DNA from: an uncultured Aquiluna sp.
Lineage (GTDB): Bacteria > Actinomycetota > Actinomycetes > Actinomycetales > Microbacteriaceae
Direction of reading: 5' to 3'
NCBI GenBank assembly: GCA_905182225.1
Contig: CAJJAJ010000007.1
Coordinates: 1 to 58,370, forward strand
DNA length: 58,370 bases
The translations under genes were made by a program, and so were the position numbers. How positions within the stretch are numbered: position 1 is the first letter of the stretch; each line of letters opens with the position of its first letter. Shown in pieces: positions 29,127 to 40,642 of the stretch. The notes under the pieces were generated by a model, which saw only the letters and a program-made list of their open reading frames with translations, did no database searches and was not told the DNA's origin.

Positions 29127-29138
29127 AAGCTTAAGCTT
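29127..29138. promoter_or_regulatory. 12-bp perfect palindrome upstream of ribokinase-like gene
   Basis: AAGCTTAAGCTT is its own reverse complement and lies 29 bases before the ATG of the ribokinase-like gene, a fitting place for a repressor operator. It may also be chance, since the arms are not longer than six bases. Confidence 0.3.
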
Positions 29139-29167
29139 CTAAGAGTCATCAACCCAAAGGGGCCCGA

Positions 29168-30073
29168 ATGAAACAAGGAATTTTCATCGCAGTAGTTGGC
29201 AGTGTCAACGCTGATTACTCGGTATTTATGAAAAAGCTACCCTTGCCCGGGGAAACTGTGGTTGCATTCGAATCCGGGCGCTTTGCCGGAGGAAAAGGCT
29301 TGAATCAGGCTGTTGCAATCCATCGAGCCGGTGGAGACGTAACATTCCAGTTTGCAGTTGGGGACGATGACGACGGAAAGTTTTTGACGAACTTTCTTGA
29401 GGAACAAAACTTGGTCTTCTCGAGAATTCTCGATACCGGCACTCCAACCAGTAAGGCCTTCATACTCGTGGACCAAGACGGCGAGAATCAGATCACGGTT
29501 GTTCCAGGAGCTAATTACAGTCCCAAATTAAAAGAGCAAAGTTTTCTAGATGGACCAGGGCTTCTTGTCCTGCAGCTGGAGATAGGAAATGACAACAACC
29601 TAGTGGTTGCCGAGCTTGCCAAGAAGGCTGGCTGGAAAGTTGTCCTCACCCCTGCACCGTCATCAGAGTTTGACCCCAAGTTGCTGGAATTTATTGACAT
29701 TATTACGCTCAATGAAACCGAAGTTACTCAAATCGCAGGTGAGGCAAACTTTGAAAGCGCCGGTTCAGAGCTTTCCAAACGTGTCGGGCTAGTGTTTGTC
29801 ACTCAAGGGGCTAAGGGGGTATCGGTATTTGCTGATGGACAGCTCCTTGGCCATGTGGAAGCAATGGCAGTCGACTCAATCGACGCTACCGGCGCGGGGG
29901 ACACATTTTGCGGCTACGTTGTGGCGGGACTAGCTCAAGGCCTAACACCATTGGAGGCCGCAAAACTGGGCACCGTTGCCGCAGGGATTTCTGTTCAATC
30001 AAGGGGAGCGTCAAATTCGGTTCCATTGAGGCAAGAGGTGGATTTACTGATGCTCAAAAGAAGAAAAGGCTAG
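29168..30073 (+). CDS. ribokinase-like PfkB-family sugar kinase
   Basis: A 301-residue cytoplasmic kinase. N-terminal VVGSVNADYSVFMKKLPLPG and RFAGGKGLNQAVAIHRAG match the first PfkB signature with the substrate Asp and GGKG loop. The C-terminal IDATGAGDTFCGYV is the second signature with the anion hole and catalytic Asp. Both fit ribokinase (ribose plus ATP gives ribose 5-phosphate), but other nucleoside or sugar kinases look alike. RpiB (51843) would act on the product, and DeoD (31138) could supply ribose from nucleosides indirectly. It converges on the LysE gene with four bases between the stops. Confidence 0.85.
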   Translation: MKQGIFIAVVGSVNADYSVFMKKLPLPGETVVAFESGRFAGGKGLNQAVAIHRAGGDVTFQFAVGDDDDGKFLTNFLEEQNLVFSRILDTGTPTSKAFILVDQDGENQITVVPGANYSPKLKEQSFLDGPGLLVLQLEIGNDNNLVVAELAKKAGWKVVLTPAPSSEFDPKLLEFIDIITLNETEVTQIAGEANFESAGSELSKRVGLVFVTQGAKGVSVFADGQLLGHVEAMAVDSIDATGAGDTFCGYVVAGLAQGLTPLEAAKLGTVAAGISVQSRGASNSVPLRQEVDLLMLKRRKG

Positions 30074-30077
30074 CTTG

Positions 30078-30707
30078 TTATAGGAGCGCATCCAGCAGCA
30101 TGTAGAGGCCTAGGAGTGTAAGAGCTAGGCCACCGATGCCGCGGAAGTTAGCCAGTCGTTTTTCTGAACCGCCAAGCCAGTGCCTCGCTTTACCGGCTGC
30201 AATCGCATACACCGAATCGCTTGTTACTCCGATGATTAGAAATAGCGCACCGAGTACAAGCATTTGTGCGCTGGGGTTACCATCCGAGGGATCCACGAAG
30301 CTTGGCAGCGCCGCAATAAAGAACACCAAGGTTTTAGCATTTGTGATGCCAACAACAATTGATTCACTTAGGACTTTTTTGCCCGAAGGCGAAACCGAGG
30401 CACTGCCTGCATCAAGTTTTTTGCGCTGCCAGATAGCTTTCAGCCCCAAGTAGCCGATCATGAGTGCCCCAACTACCTTGATGAAAAAAAATAGATCGGG
30501 AGATTGTTGGATAAGAACACCGAGGCCCAGGGCCACAATAAGAATTTGTAATCCAACACCGAGAGCGTTTCCAAAAACGCTAATGAGAGCGGCCTTTGTT
30601 CCCAGCACCAATGCTCGACCGATTGCAAACAACACGCTTGGTCCCGGTACCAGAATTATGACCGTCGACAACAGCAAGAAGCCGATTATGTTTTGGGTTG
30701 TTGGCAC
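30078..30707 (-). CDS. LysE/RhtB family amino acid exporter
   Basis: A 209-residue membrane protein with about six helices. The N-terminal IIGFLLLSTVIILVPGPSVL is the family hallmark (conserved PGP), followed by GNALGVGLQ and ALMIGYLGLKAIWQ. Members export lysine, arginine, homoserine, threonine or other amino acids. Start GTG 30707. It is the last gene of the minus-strand run that includes argG and the putrescine genes, which makes arginine or another basic amino acid a plausible substrate; that is inference from context only. Confidence 0.9.
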   Translation of the reverse strand: MPTTQNIIGFLLLSTVIILVPGPSVLFAIGRALVLGTKAALISVFGNALGVGLQILIVALGLGVLIQQSPDLFFFIKVVGALMIGYLGLKAIWQRKKLDAGSASVSPSGKKVLSESIVVGITNAKTLVFFIAALPSFVDPSDGNPSAQMLVLGALFLIIGVTSDSVYAIAAGKARHWLGGSEKRLANFRGIGGLALTLLGLYMLLDALL

Positions 30708-30730
30708 TTCCAGACTTTACCGCACTGAAG

Positions 30731-31141
30731 CTACGGTTTCTTGCGCCTAAGTAATCGATAGGCATTGGTAGCAATCAGTGCCCAAACAACCAACACCGGT
30801 TGGAAGAATAACCTCGTGAATCGAGCCTGGTCGGTGTCTAGGCCGAATGCGCTAATTCCATTTATCCACTGCGAAAGATTACCCGGGAAAATAGCGATGA
30901 AAAACAAGGCGGCTGCCAACCCGATGAACTTACGTGGTAGCTGGGTCCAGAGCACCAATAGACCAAGGCCCAGTGAAATTTCGACAATTCCCGATGCGAT
31001 CACTACGAAATCAGCATCAAGCGGAAGCCAAGTTGGAACTTGAGCCTGGAATTCAGCTCGTGCGGTTGTCAGGTGGGAAATGCCAGCGGATAACAAACCG
31101 AACCCGAGGCCAATTTGTAGCAAAACTTTTATGTACTTCAC
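30731..31141 (-). CDS. DoxX-like membrane protein
   Basis: A 136-residue protein with four hydrophobic helices (about 5-22, 44-65, 70-88 and 112-130), starting MKYIKVLLQIGLGFGLLSAG, typical of DoxX/DoxD-like proteins. Some members sit in redox complexes with superoxide dismutase or handle thiosulfate, but most are uncharacterised. The GTG start at 31141 overlaps the TGA of deoD by four bases, so translation is coupled. The gap to the LysE gene is 23 bases. Confidence 0.75.
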   Translation of the reverse strand: MKYIKVLLQIGLGFGLLSAGISHLTTARAEFQAQVPTWLPLDADFVVIASGIVEISLGLGLLVLWTQLPRKFIGLAAALFFIAIFPGNLSQWINGISAFGLDTDQARFTRLFFQPVLVVWALIATNAYRLLRRKKP

Positions 31142-31832
31142 TCGGAGGCTGCAAGCGCTATTTCGACCATGTTTGCGAATCCAGATTCTCGTTCTTCTGA
31201 AGAAGTGTGACTCGAGCCGTCCATCATGTCTGACACCGTGACAATGCTCAGTGCTTTTCGGCTAAACCTGGCCGCGAGAGTGTAGAGCTGGTTGGTTTCC
31301 ATCTCCAGTGCCAAGATCCCAAGCTTTTTCCACTGCTCTAGCGAGTCTGTAGTGTCATAGAAAAGGTCACCGGAGGCTATGCCGCCAACATGAAAGCTGA
31401 TTTCAAGCTCTCTCGCCTTCGCAACTGCCTTTTCGAGAAGCTCGTAATCTGCACTCGGGGCAAAATCTAGGCCGTTGGTGGCGCGACGATTTATTTGAGA
31501 GTCGGTAGAAGAAGTCATGGCGATCACTACATCGCGCAATTTAGTTGGAGCTAATCCACCTGAGGTTCCAACCCGGATTGCTTTTTGCACTCCGAAATCT
31601 TCGAAAAGCTCGTGAGCGTAGATTCCGATTGACGGGGCTCCCATACCGGTGCCCTGAACCGAGACTCGCTGACCGTTGTAAGTGCCAGTAAATCCAAACA
31701 TGTTTCTTACCGAGTTGTATTGAACCGGGTTTTCGAAAAAAGTCTCGGCTATCCACTTTGCGCGGAGTGGATCTCCGGGTAGTAAAATCGTCTCCGCAAT
31801 TTCTCCAGGTTCGGCCCCAATGTGAATGCTCA

Positions 31833-31833
<1 letters not shown>
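31138..31833 (-). CDS. deoD: purine nucleoside phosphorylase (DeoD type)
   Basis: Cleaves purine (deoxy)ribonucleosides with phosphate to base plus (deoxy)ribose 1-phosphate; hexameric cytoplasmic enzyme. The 231-residue product begins SIHIGAEPGEIAETILLPGD, with the phosphate-binding GDPLRAKWIAE, then QGTGMGAPSIGIYAHEL, the RVGTSGG motif, LEMETNQLYTLAA and the catalytic Asp in TVSDMMDG. These mark the bacterial DeoD, not the trimeric type. The GTG start shares one base with the argG stop. Its role in an arginine/putrescine operon is not obvious; nucleoside salvage is the direct reading. Confidence 0.95.
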
Positions 31834-34848
<3,015 letters not shown>

Positions 34849-34880
34849 TTACAACTCCTGCGCTTAGGGGATATCTCTGT

Positions 34881-35891
34881 TTAGGAAAGAGTTGCTTCCG
34901 GTTGCTGCTGAGTAATGCAGTGAATTCCGCCGCCGCGAGCAAATAGCTCACGCGCGTCAATCAAAACTATCTCTCGATCCGGGTAACAATCTCGCAAAAT
35001 AGCTTGAGCCTCTTTGTCGTTCTGATCTTCAAAGCTTCCAAGCAAGACAGCGTCATTCATAACGTAGTGATTGACGTAGCTGTAATCAACGAAACCTTCA
35101 TCGTCCCGGAGGGTCGTTGGGGCAGGAAGCGATACTGGGGCAAGCTCAGCGTCAACTAGTTGTTTTTTTACCGCTTCGCTCACAGAAAAGTCGGGGTGAT
35201 TCTGATTTTTTTGGTCATGAAATAGCACTCTTTGGTCGGGTAAGTAGCAAGCCACAATGTCAACGTGACCCCTTGTCCCGAATTCGTCATAGTCTCTGGT
35301 GAGTCCCTGCTTGAGCCAGACAAAGTCACTCACGCCAATGGTTCTGGAAAGTTCTTCCTCAACCTGTTCCTTGGTCCAGTTTGGATTTCGACCCGGGTCT
35401 AGTTGCACCGTTTCGGTAAGTAGTACTTGGCCTTGGCCGTTGACGTGAATGCCGCCACCTTCGTTGACCATGTCACTGTCTACTCGCGGAGCCCCCAGAA
35501 AGCCCGCTATTTCTTTAGCAATCTTGCTGTCGTTTTCATAGTTCGCCCAGCTTTGAGCACCCCAGCCGTTAAAGACCCAGTTGACGCAGGCCAGGCTCCC
35601 GTCTTCGTCCCTGACAAAAGTGGGGCCGCTGTCCCTTACCCACGCATCATCAATAACTAGGTCAAAGATTTCGACTTGTCTGGAAAGAAACTTTTTTGCG
35701 ATGGCAAGGTCTTTCGGGTGAACAATGGCGGTCACTTTTTCAAAGTTGCTTGCCGTGTTAGCGACATTGGCCCAAGTTTTTCGGGCCGCGTACTGCTCAT
35801 CGGGCGTCTCGCCAAGCGTGTAACCATCATGGGGAAATGCGATCCAGGTCCGTTCGTGCTTGTCCCATTCCGGGGGCATCGCATAGGTCAT
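34881..35891 (-). CDS. aguA: agmatine deiminase
   Basis: Hydrolyses agmatine to N-carbamoylputrescine and ammonia. The 336-residue product has the full set of guanidino-group-modifying landmarks: MPPEWDKHERTWIAFPHD, DDAWVRDSGPTFV, NEGGGIHVNGQGQVLLTE, the catalytic RGHVDIVACY and the nucleophilic cysteine in GGGIHCITQQQP at the C-terminus. Length is normal for bacterial AguA. Its ATG overlaps the aguB stop (ATGA), so the two steps are translationally linked. The protein is cytoplasmic. A peptidyl-arginine deiminase of the Porphyromonas type is a related possibility, but no signal peptide is present. Confidence 0.93.
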   Translation of the reverse strand: MTYAMPPEWDKHERTWIAFPHDGYTLGETPDEQYAARKTWANVANTASNFEKVTAIVHPKDLAIAKKFLSRQVEIFDLVIDDAWVRDSGPTFVRDEDGSLACVNWVFNGWGAQSWANYENDSKIAKEIAGFLGAPRVDSDMVNEGGGIHVNGQGQVLLTETVQLDPGRNPNWTKEQVEEELSRTIGVSDFVWLKQGLTRDYDEFGTRGHVDIVACYLPDQRVLFHDQKNQNHPDFSVSEAVKKQLVDAELAPVSLPAPTTLRDDEGFVDYSYVNHYVMNDAVLLGSFEDQNDKEAQAILRDCYPDREIVLIDARELFARGGGIHCITQQQPEATLS

Positions 35892-36880
35892 GGAGTCAGC
35901 CCCGGAATACCCCCGTGCTCGCCTTTGCCCCCAGAAGCCCTCTTGTTGGTGACTGCAGCTGATAGGGAACTATAGGTATCTGGTCTTCGGGTGGCAAAGA
36001 AGGGAAACAGTTCCAACCAATCTCTTCGTTGGTCTAAGTCGAGCTCAGCCACCAATACCTCATTACCGGACCGGCCGGCCTGAGCCAGAATGCGACCGTA
36101 AGGATCGACGATGAATGACGAACCGTAAAAATCCAATAGACCTTCGTTACCCCAGCGGTTTGGAACAACAATGAATAGGCCGTTGGCGATCGCGTGACCG
36201 ATAATCACCTGACGCCAAAGCGGTTCGGTGTCAAAATCGGGGTGGTCAGGCTCTGAGCCAATCGCGGTTGGATAGCAAAGTATATCCGCTCCCGCCAAGG
36301 CGTAGGCCCTGGCAACTTCGGGGAACCATTCATCCCAGCAAGTTGGTAGCCCAAGCTTTGGTTTTCCAACTAGATCCATTTCGAAAACGGGGTACGGATT
36401 ATTGCCTTGACCCGGAGCGAAATACTTGTCTTCGAAGTACCCCTCGGTGACTGGAATATGCAGCTTCGGTGCTGAGCCCAACAGCTCTCCATTTGTCCCA
36501 ACAACGATGGCTGTATTCAATCCTCTGCCATCGGTGAGTCCTGCCTCTTGATACAGCGATGCGTGAATAACGACGCCGTATTTTTTTGCCTGCTGTGAAA
36601 TTAGGCTAAATGTTGGTCCGGACTCAAGTTGCTCGGCATTTTGGCTAGGTCTCCCGGTGGGTAATGCGTCTGCCGGATATTTTGAAAGCGTGAGCTCGGG
36701 AAGAAAAATTATCTGAGCGCCCGCCTCAACGGCAATCTCAATTGCCCCAATCACTGTGGCCGTGTGGGCAGCTGAATCGACATTGTGGCTGAGTTGAACT
36801 GCAGCCACTTTTAAGACTGCGCGCTCGGGCTCTCGAACACGGCTTAAAGATTTCGGTGACACAACTTGGGTTAGTTTCAC
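35888..36880 (-). CDS. aguB: N-carbamoylputrescine amidase (nitrilase superfamily)
   Basis: Hydrolyses N-carbamoylputrescine to putrescine, CO2 and ammonia. The 330-residue product shows the nitrilase triad: Glu in FLPELTLSKYP, Lys in KLHIPVTEGYFED and Cys in LPTCWDEWFPEVARAYA, with a RWGNEG stretch typical of carbamoylputrescine/beta-ureidopropionase-like members. The first 25 residues before VAAVQLSHNVDS are extra compared with plant and Pseudomonas AguB. Start GTG 36880 with GGAG upstream. It lies two bases after the PLP decarboxylase and overlaps aguA. Confidence 0.92.
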   Translation of the reverse strand: MKLTQVVSPKSLSRVREPERAVLKVAAVQLSHNVDSAAHTATVIGAIEIAVEAGAQIIFLPELTLSKYPADALPTGRPSQNAEQLESGPTFSLISQQAKKYGVVIHASLYQEAGLTDGRGLNTAIVVGTNGELLGSAPKLHIPVTEGYFEDKYFAPGQGNNPYPVFEMDLVGKPKLGLPTCWDEWFPEVARAYALAGADILCYPTAIGSEPDHPDFDTEPLWRQVIIGHAIANGLFIVVPNRWGNEGLLDFYGSSFIVDPYGRILAQAGRSGNEVLVAELDLDQRRDWLELFPFFATRRPDTYSSLSAAVTNKRASGGKGEHGGIPGLTP

Positions 36881-36882
36881 GG

Positions 36883-38241
36883 CTACTCCATCGTGTCCAG
36901 GATCGCGACAAGGTCCTCATACTTTGTAGTCGGGTTCACTATCGCAAACCTAGTGTTTGGCTTGCCTAGGTGACTTGAGGGAACAACGAATGCAAACTGG
37001 GATTCCAGTAGTTTTTTTGACCACTCTTCATAGTCGTTGACATCCCAGCCAACCCTTTCGAAGACCACCACTGAAAGCTGAGGCTTTCGAACCAGCTTGA
37101 GGTGAGACCGGTTAGCAATTTCAACACTTATTTTCTTCGCGAGATCAACATTTGATTTGATTGCTGATCGGTAAGCAGCAACCCCGTAGGTTGCTAGTGA
37201 GAACCACAGGGGCAACCCTCTAACTCGTCTAGTTAGGTTGAAAGCAAAATCCGATGGGTTCCAGTCATGATTCTTATTTAGGGTCTCTAAATATTCGCCG
37301 TGTTGGGTGTGGGTTTGGCGCGCAAGATCAGGGTCGCGATAGACCAGAGCGCAAGCGTCAAAGGGGGCAAATAACCACTTATGCGGGTCGACGATGAATG
37401 AATCAGCTTTTTCTAGACCGAAGTAAAGATGCTTTAGTTCTTGAACCAGGACCCCCGCCAAGCCGTAAGCTCCATCAACGTGGAACCAAAGGTCATTAAT
37501 GGCGGCAACATCCGCTAGTTCATCGAGCTTGTCGATGATTCCAAAATTTGTGGTGCCGCTTGTGCCAACCAGCGCAAAAGGAATTAGCCCCTGGTTCTTG
37601 GCTTCCTGAATTACAGATTCGGCGGCGGCGCCGGTCAACGAGCCGGTCTTACTTGCGTCAGCAGAAATAACCGCTACACCCATCACTTTTCCAACGGACT
37701 TGACCGACGAGTGCGCCTCGGAGCTGCAGATTATGGCCCAATTCTGGCGCCCGTGTTTGGCCTCCGCTACATCGCGTGCAACCACAAGCGCAGATAGGTT
37801 CCCTAGCGTGCCGCCCTGAACAAAAACCCCACCGGCACCCTTTGGGAGTCCTGCTTCGCTCGCCAAAAATTCAAGTACTTGATTCTCTGCAAAAACAGCT
37901 CCAGCGCCCTCGGTCCATGAGCCACCGTAGATAGAGCTTGCGGAAACTACCAGATCAAAAAGAGTGGCGGCCTCGGTTGGCGCAGCTGGGATGAACGAGA
38001 GGAAATTCGGGTGATCGGTGGATATTGTTGCGGGGGCTAGGACCTCTTCGAAGATTGACAGAGCTTTCTGTCCACCAATGCCAGTCTCGCTTATTGCGAT
38101 TCCGGCTTGAGCTTCCAACTCGCTTCTTGAGCGTGGTCTATCCAGTGGAACCGGGTCCATGGCCATGCGCTCAGCTGCGTACTTATAGATGGCCTCACGG
38201 AGTTTGCTGTCTTCTCCAGCTTGATGCATTGCTTCAGTCAT
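36883..38241 (-). CDS. group II PLP-dependent amino acid decarboxylase
   Basis: A 452-residue PLP enzyme of the glutamate/aromatic/diaminobutyrate decarboxylase group. Landmarks are GVFVQGGTLGNLSALVVAR, SEAHSSVKSVGKVMG (the His that stacks on PLP), GTSGTTNFGIID, HVDGAYGLAG (Asp to the pyridine nitrogen) and the Schiff-base lysine in VDPHKWLFAPFDA. Substrate is not readable from sequence. Position directly before aguB-aguA makes arginine (giving agmatine) a candidate; alternatives are diaminobutyrate, glutamate or aromatic amino acids. ATG 38241 has a strong GGGAGG. It is the first gene of the minus-strand run and is 25 bases after the Lrp gene. Confidence 0.85.
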   Translation of the reverse strand: MTEAMHQAGEDSKLREAIYKYAAERMAMDPVPLDRPRSRSELEAQAGIAISETGIGGQKALSIFEEVLAPATISTDHPNFLSFIPAAPTEAATLFDLVVSASSIYGGSWTEGAGAVFAENQVLEFLASEAGLPKGAGGVFVQGGTLGNLSALVVARDVAEAKHGRQNWAIICSSEAHSSVKSVGKVMGVAVISADASKTGSLTGAAAESVIQEAKNQGLIPFALVGTSGTTNFGIIDKLDELADVAAINDLWFHVDGAYGLAGVLVQELKHLYFGLEKADSFIVDPHKWLFAPFDACALVYRDPDLARQTHTQHGEYLETLNKNHDWNPSDFAFNLTRRVRGLPLWFSLATYGVAAYRSAIKSNVDLAKKISVEIANRSHLKLVRKPQLSVVVFERVGWDVNDYEEWSKKLLESQFAFVVPSSHLGKPNTRFAIVNPTTKYEDLVAILDTME

Positions 38242-38266
38242 GTGGACCCTCCCGGTAGGCCCAACT

Positions 38267-38749
38267 CTAGCTAATTGGCCCCTTGTGAAAGTGGTCGAAG
38301 ACGATGTTGGTTCTGGTTGTGGCTACGGATGCATTGTTGCTCAGTTGATCCAATACGAACTCTCTGGCGGCATCTGAGTCCGCCACTGCGATGTGCACAA
38401 TGAAATCCTCCGCACCACCGAGAAAGAAGACTTGTATCACTTGTGGGTGCTCTCGCATTGCAGTCATGAAGCTGGCCAGGTTTGCTCGCGCCCCTGCTCG
38501 AAGTGAAACTGAGATAAGAGCCTGGAGCTCTAGCCCAAGAGCCTCAGGAGCGATGTCGGCGGCAAATGATCGAATCACCTTGCGCTGAACCAGACTGCGA
38601 ACTCTACCCAGACAGGTCGAGGCCGCTATGCCAACTTGGCTGGCTAGCTCAGCGTTAGAAATACGACCATTCTTGCCGAGTATCGAAAGAATCGAGCGGT
38701 CGATTTCGTCAACCTCGGAGTCGATTCGAATATTCTGCGACTTGAGCAT
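38267..38749 (-). CDS. Lrp/AsnC family transcriptional regulator
   Basis: A 160-residue regulator: N-terminal winged helix (DEIDRSILSILGKNGRIS, then NAELASQVGIAASTCLGRVRSL) and C-terminal ligand-binding RAM domain (LQALISVSLR ... VFFLGGAEDFIVHIAVADSD). It should form dimers or octamers that bind DNA and sense an amino acid. ATG 38749 has GAGG at a good distance and is preferred over TTG 38770. Divergent to ald, it resembles the mycobacterial AldR-ald pair, where the regulator responds to alanine. It also sits 25 bases before the decarboxylase gene, so it may control that cluster, too. Confidence 0.92.
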   Translation of the reverse strand: MLKSQNIRIDSEVDEIDRSILSILGKNGRISNAELASQVGIAASTCLGRVRSLVQRKVIRSFAADIAPEALGLELQALISVSLRAGARANLASFMTAMREHPQVIQVFFLGGAEDFIVHIAVADSDAAREFVLDQLSNNASVATTRTNIVFDHFHKGPIS

Positions 38750-38770
38750 GTCAAAAACCTCATTTTTCAA

Positions 38771-38872
38771 TAGATACCATGGATATTAGTGTAATTAGTG
38801 AAGATTCTTCGTATTTTAGCCAACTGAGCGAATAATTTGCGAGAATTCAAGTCACTTGCTCTAGGAGAATAA
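38771..38872. promoter_or_regulatory. lrp-ald divergent control region
   Basis: Contains several short symmetric elements: GAAGATTCTTC (38800-38810, perfect except the centre), the near-palindrome TACCATGGATA (38776-38786), and a direct repeat TTAGTG. Clustered A/T-rich imperfect palindromes are typical of Lrp/AsnC binding regions. Promoters of both genes must lie here. Confidence 0.5.
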
Positions 38873-39988
38873 ATGTTAGTTGGCGTCCCAAAGGAAATTA
38901 AGAACAACGAATTTCGAGTCGCGCTCACACCTGCCGGAGTTCACGAGCTGGTCACGCGCGGTCACGAGGTTCTGGTCCAGTCAAGCGCCGGCGAAGGCTC
39001 TGGTTTTCGGGACGACGAATACCAGATGGCAGGCGCAACTATTGCAGCCACTGCCGAAGAGATTTGGTCCAAAGCTGAACTGCTCTGCAAGGTTAAAGAG
39101 CCGATAGCTATGGAGTACCCGCTGATGCGCAAGGGCCAAGTGCTCTTCACTTATCTTCACCTTGCAGCTTCCAGGGAATGTACCGATGCTCTTATCGAGT
39201 CCGGGACCACTGCAATCGCCTACGAGACAGTTCAGCTTGCCAACCGCTCGCTGCCCTTGCTCCAACCAATGAGTGAGGTCGCAGGCAGGCTCTCAGCGCA
39301 AATCGGCGCTTACCAGTTGATGAAGACTCAAGGCGGTGCCGGAATGCTTATGGGTGGCGTTCCTGGAACGCCGCGTGCCAAGGTCGTCGTAATCGGCGGC
39401 GGTGTAGCCGGAACCGAAGCTGCCTTGGTTGCCAATGGGATGGGCGCAGATGTGACTGTTATTGACCTATCGCTTCCAAGACTTAGGGAGATTGATGAGC
39501 GTTTCAATTCCGAGGTGCAAACCAGGGCTTCGACCTCCTACGAGATTGCCGAACAGCTAAAGGATGCAGATCTAGTAATCGGCTCGGTTTTGATTCCTGG
39601 TGAGCGGGCTCCAAAGCTAGTTACGGACAAAATGGTGAGTGAGATGAAGCCCGGAGCAGTTCTGGTTGACATCGCTATCGATCAGGGCGGCTGCTTTGAG
39701 CACTCCAGGCCAACTACCCACGATGAGCCGACCTTCAAGGTTCACGAAACTGTTTATTATTGCGTTGCGAACATGCCGGGCGCGGTCCCCTCTACTTCGA
39801 CGCGGGCGCTAACAAACGCAACGTTGCCCTATGTAATTCAGCTGGCGTCAAAGGGCTGGAAGGCGGCACTCAAAAATGATGCCTCTTTGGCACTGGGCCT
39901 AAACGCTCACGACGGGATTATTACGCACCCTGCCGTCGCGCAAGCTTTTCCAGAATTGAAGTTTGTTGACACGCAGGAATTGATTTAG
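38873..39988 (+). CDS. ald: alanine dehydrogenase
   Basis: Reversibly converts L-alanine to pyruvate and ammonia with NAD. The 371-residue product begins MLVGVPKEIKNNEFRVALTP and contains KVKEP (catalytic Lys), the FTYLHLA motif with the catalytic His, and the Rossmann loop VVIGGGVAGTEAALVANGMGA. The end, with NDASLALGLNAHDGIITHPAVA, is conserved. Length is normal. ATG 38873 follows AGGAG at 38863-38867. Together with putA it fits a cell that burns amino acids. Transcription is probably governed by the divergent Lrp-type regulator. Confidence 0.97.
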   Translation: MLVGVPKEIKNNEFRVALTPAGVHELVTRGHEVLVQSSAGEGSGFRDDEYQMAGATIAATAEEIWSKAELLCKVKEPIAMEYPLMRKGQVLFTYLHLAASRECTDALIESGTTAIAYETVQLANRSLPLLQPMSEVAGRLSAQIGAYQLMKTQGGAGMLMGGVPGTPRAKVVVIGGGVAGTEAALVANGMGADVTVIDLSLPRLREIDERFNSEVQTRASTSYEIAEQLKDADLVIGSVLIPGERAPKLVTDKMVSEMKPGAVLVDIAIDQGGCFEHSRPTTHDEPTFKVHETVYYCVANMPGAVPSTSTRALTNATLPYVIQLASKGWKAALKNDASLALGLNAHDGIITHPAVAQAFPELKFVDTQELI

Positions 39989-40007
39989 ACAGGACACATC
40001 AACTAAA

Positions 40008-40039
40008 TAGCTAGCTGGGTTAGTAGCTACTTCTTTTTT
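40008..40039 (+). terminator. possible terminator of ald
   Basis: Arms TAGCTA (40008-40013) and TAGCTA (40024-40029) pair because the sequence is self-complementary, followed by CTTCTTTTTTC. The stem is short and A/T-rich, so the strength is doubtful. It overlaps the end of the opposing small gene. Confidence 0.4.
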
Positions 40040-40254
40040 CGCTTCAGAACAGTGGTTATCAGCACGCCTGCGACAGTCACGCCAATCAGCGCATACAGAG
40101 CGATAGTTCTTTGGTTAGCGATTTCCTCGCAGGATGACCACCCTGCGACCTGAACATCGGGAGTGCAGGTCGTAGGGTCAAAAAATCCAATCAGCCAAGC
40201 CAAAATGCCGATGCCAGCTATCGTGGCCAACATGGCGATTGAATTGTTTTTCAA
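40027..40254 (-). CDS. small two-helix membrane protein (unknown)
   Basis: A 75-residue protein with hydrophobic segments at about 6-24 and 50-68, a short external loop with two cysteines (TTCTPDVQVAGWSSCEEIA) that could form a disulfide, and a Lys/Arg tail (LKRKKK). No family recognised. It follows the thioredoxin gene by nine bases on the same strand. A thioredoxin partner role is tempting but unproven. Confidence 0.6.
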   Translation of the reverse strand: MKNNSIAMLATIAGIGILAWLIGFFDPTTCTPDVQVAGWSSCEEIANQRTIALYALIGVTVAGVLITTVLKRKKK

Positions 40255-40263
40255 GTTCGGTTG

Positions 40264-40641
40264 CTAGCTTGCTTCGGGTTCAGATTGCTGCTTCGCGATT
40301 TCCGCGTGAACGTCAGCCATGTTGAGCTCCTTGACTTTGCCAATCAACTCGTTCAGCGCCGGGGCTGGCAGAGCGCCCGCTTGGCTGAAGAGCAAAATGC
40401 CATCTCGGAATATCATCAAGGTTGGTATCGAAGAGATGCCGGCCATGCCGGAAAGTTCTTGCTCTGCCTCAGTGTCAACCTTGGCGAAGGTAATTTCTGG
40501 GTGGCCATTGGAGGCCTCCTCGAAAATTGGTCCGAAGGTTTTACACGGGCCACACCATTCTGCCCAAAAATCCACGAGGGTGATGCCTTCTTTGTTTACT
40601 GTTGCTTCGAAGTCCGCCTGGACCAAGTTTATTGTTGCCAA
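40264..40641 (-). CDS. thioredoxin
   Basis: A 125-residue thioredoxin with the active site FWAEWCGPC (Cys30, Cys33), a cis-Pro in SSIPTLMIF, and a C-terminal helical extension of about 25 residues. It reduces disulfides in the cytoplasm. TTG 40641 gives MATINLVQADFEA and a ribosome-binding site (GGTGG) nine bases upstream; TTG 40650 would sit on top of that site. The EamA gene upstream ends at 40643, so the two are nearly overlapping. MsrA (41654), a thioredoxin client, is encoded close by. Confidence 0.93.
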   Translation of the reverse strand: MATINLVQADFEATVNKEGITLVDFWAEWCGPCKTFGPIFEEASNGHPEITFAKVDTEAEQELSGMAGISSIPTLMIFRDGILLFSQAGALPAPALNELIGKVKELNMADVHAEIAKQQSEPEAS

Positions 40642-40642
40642 T

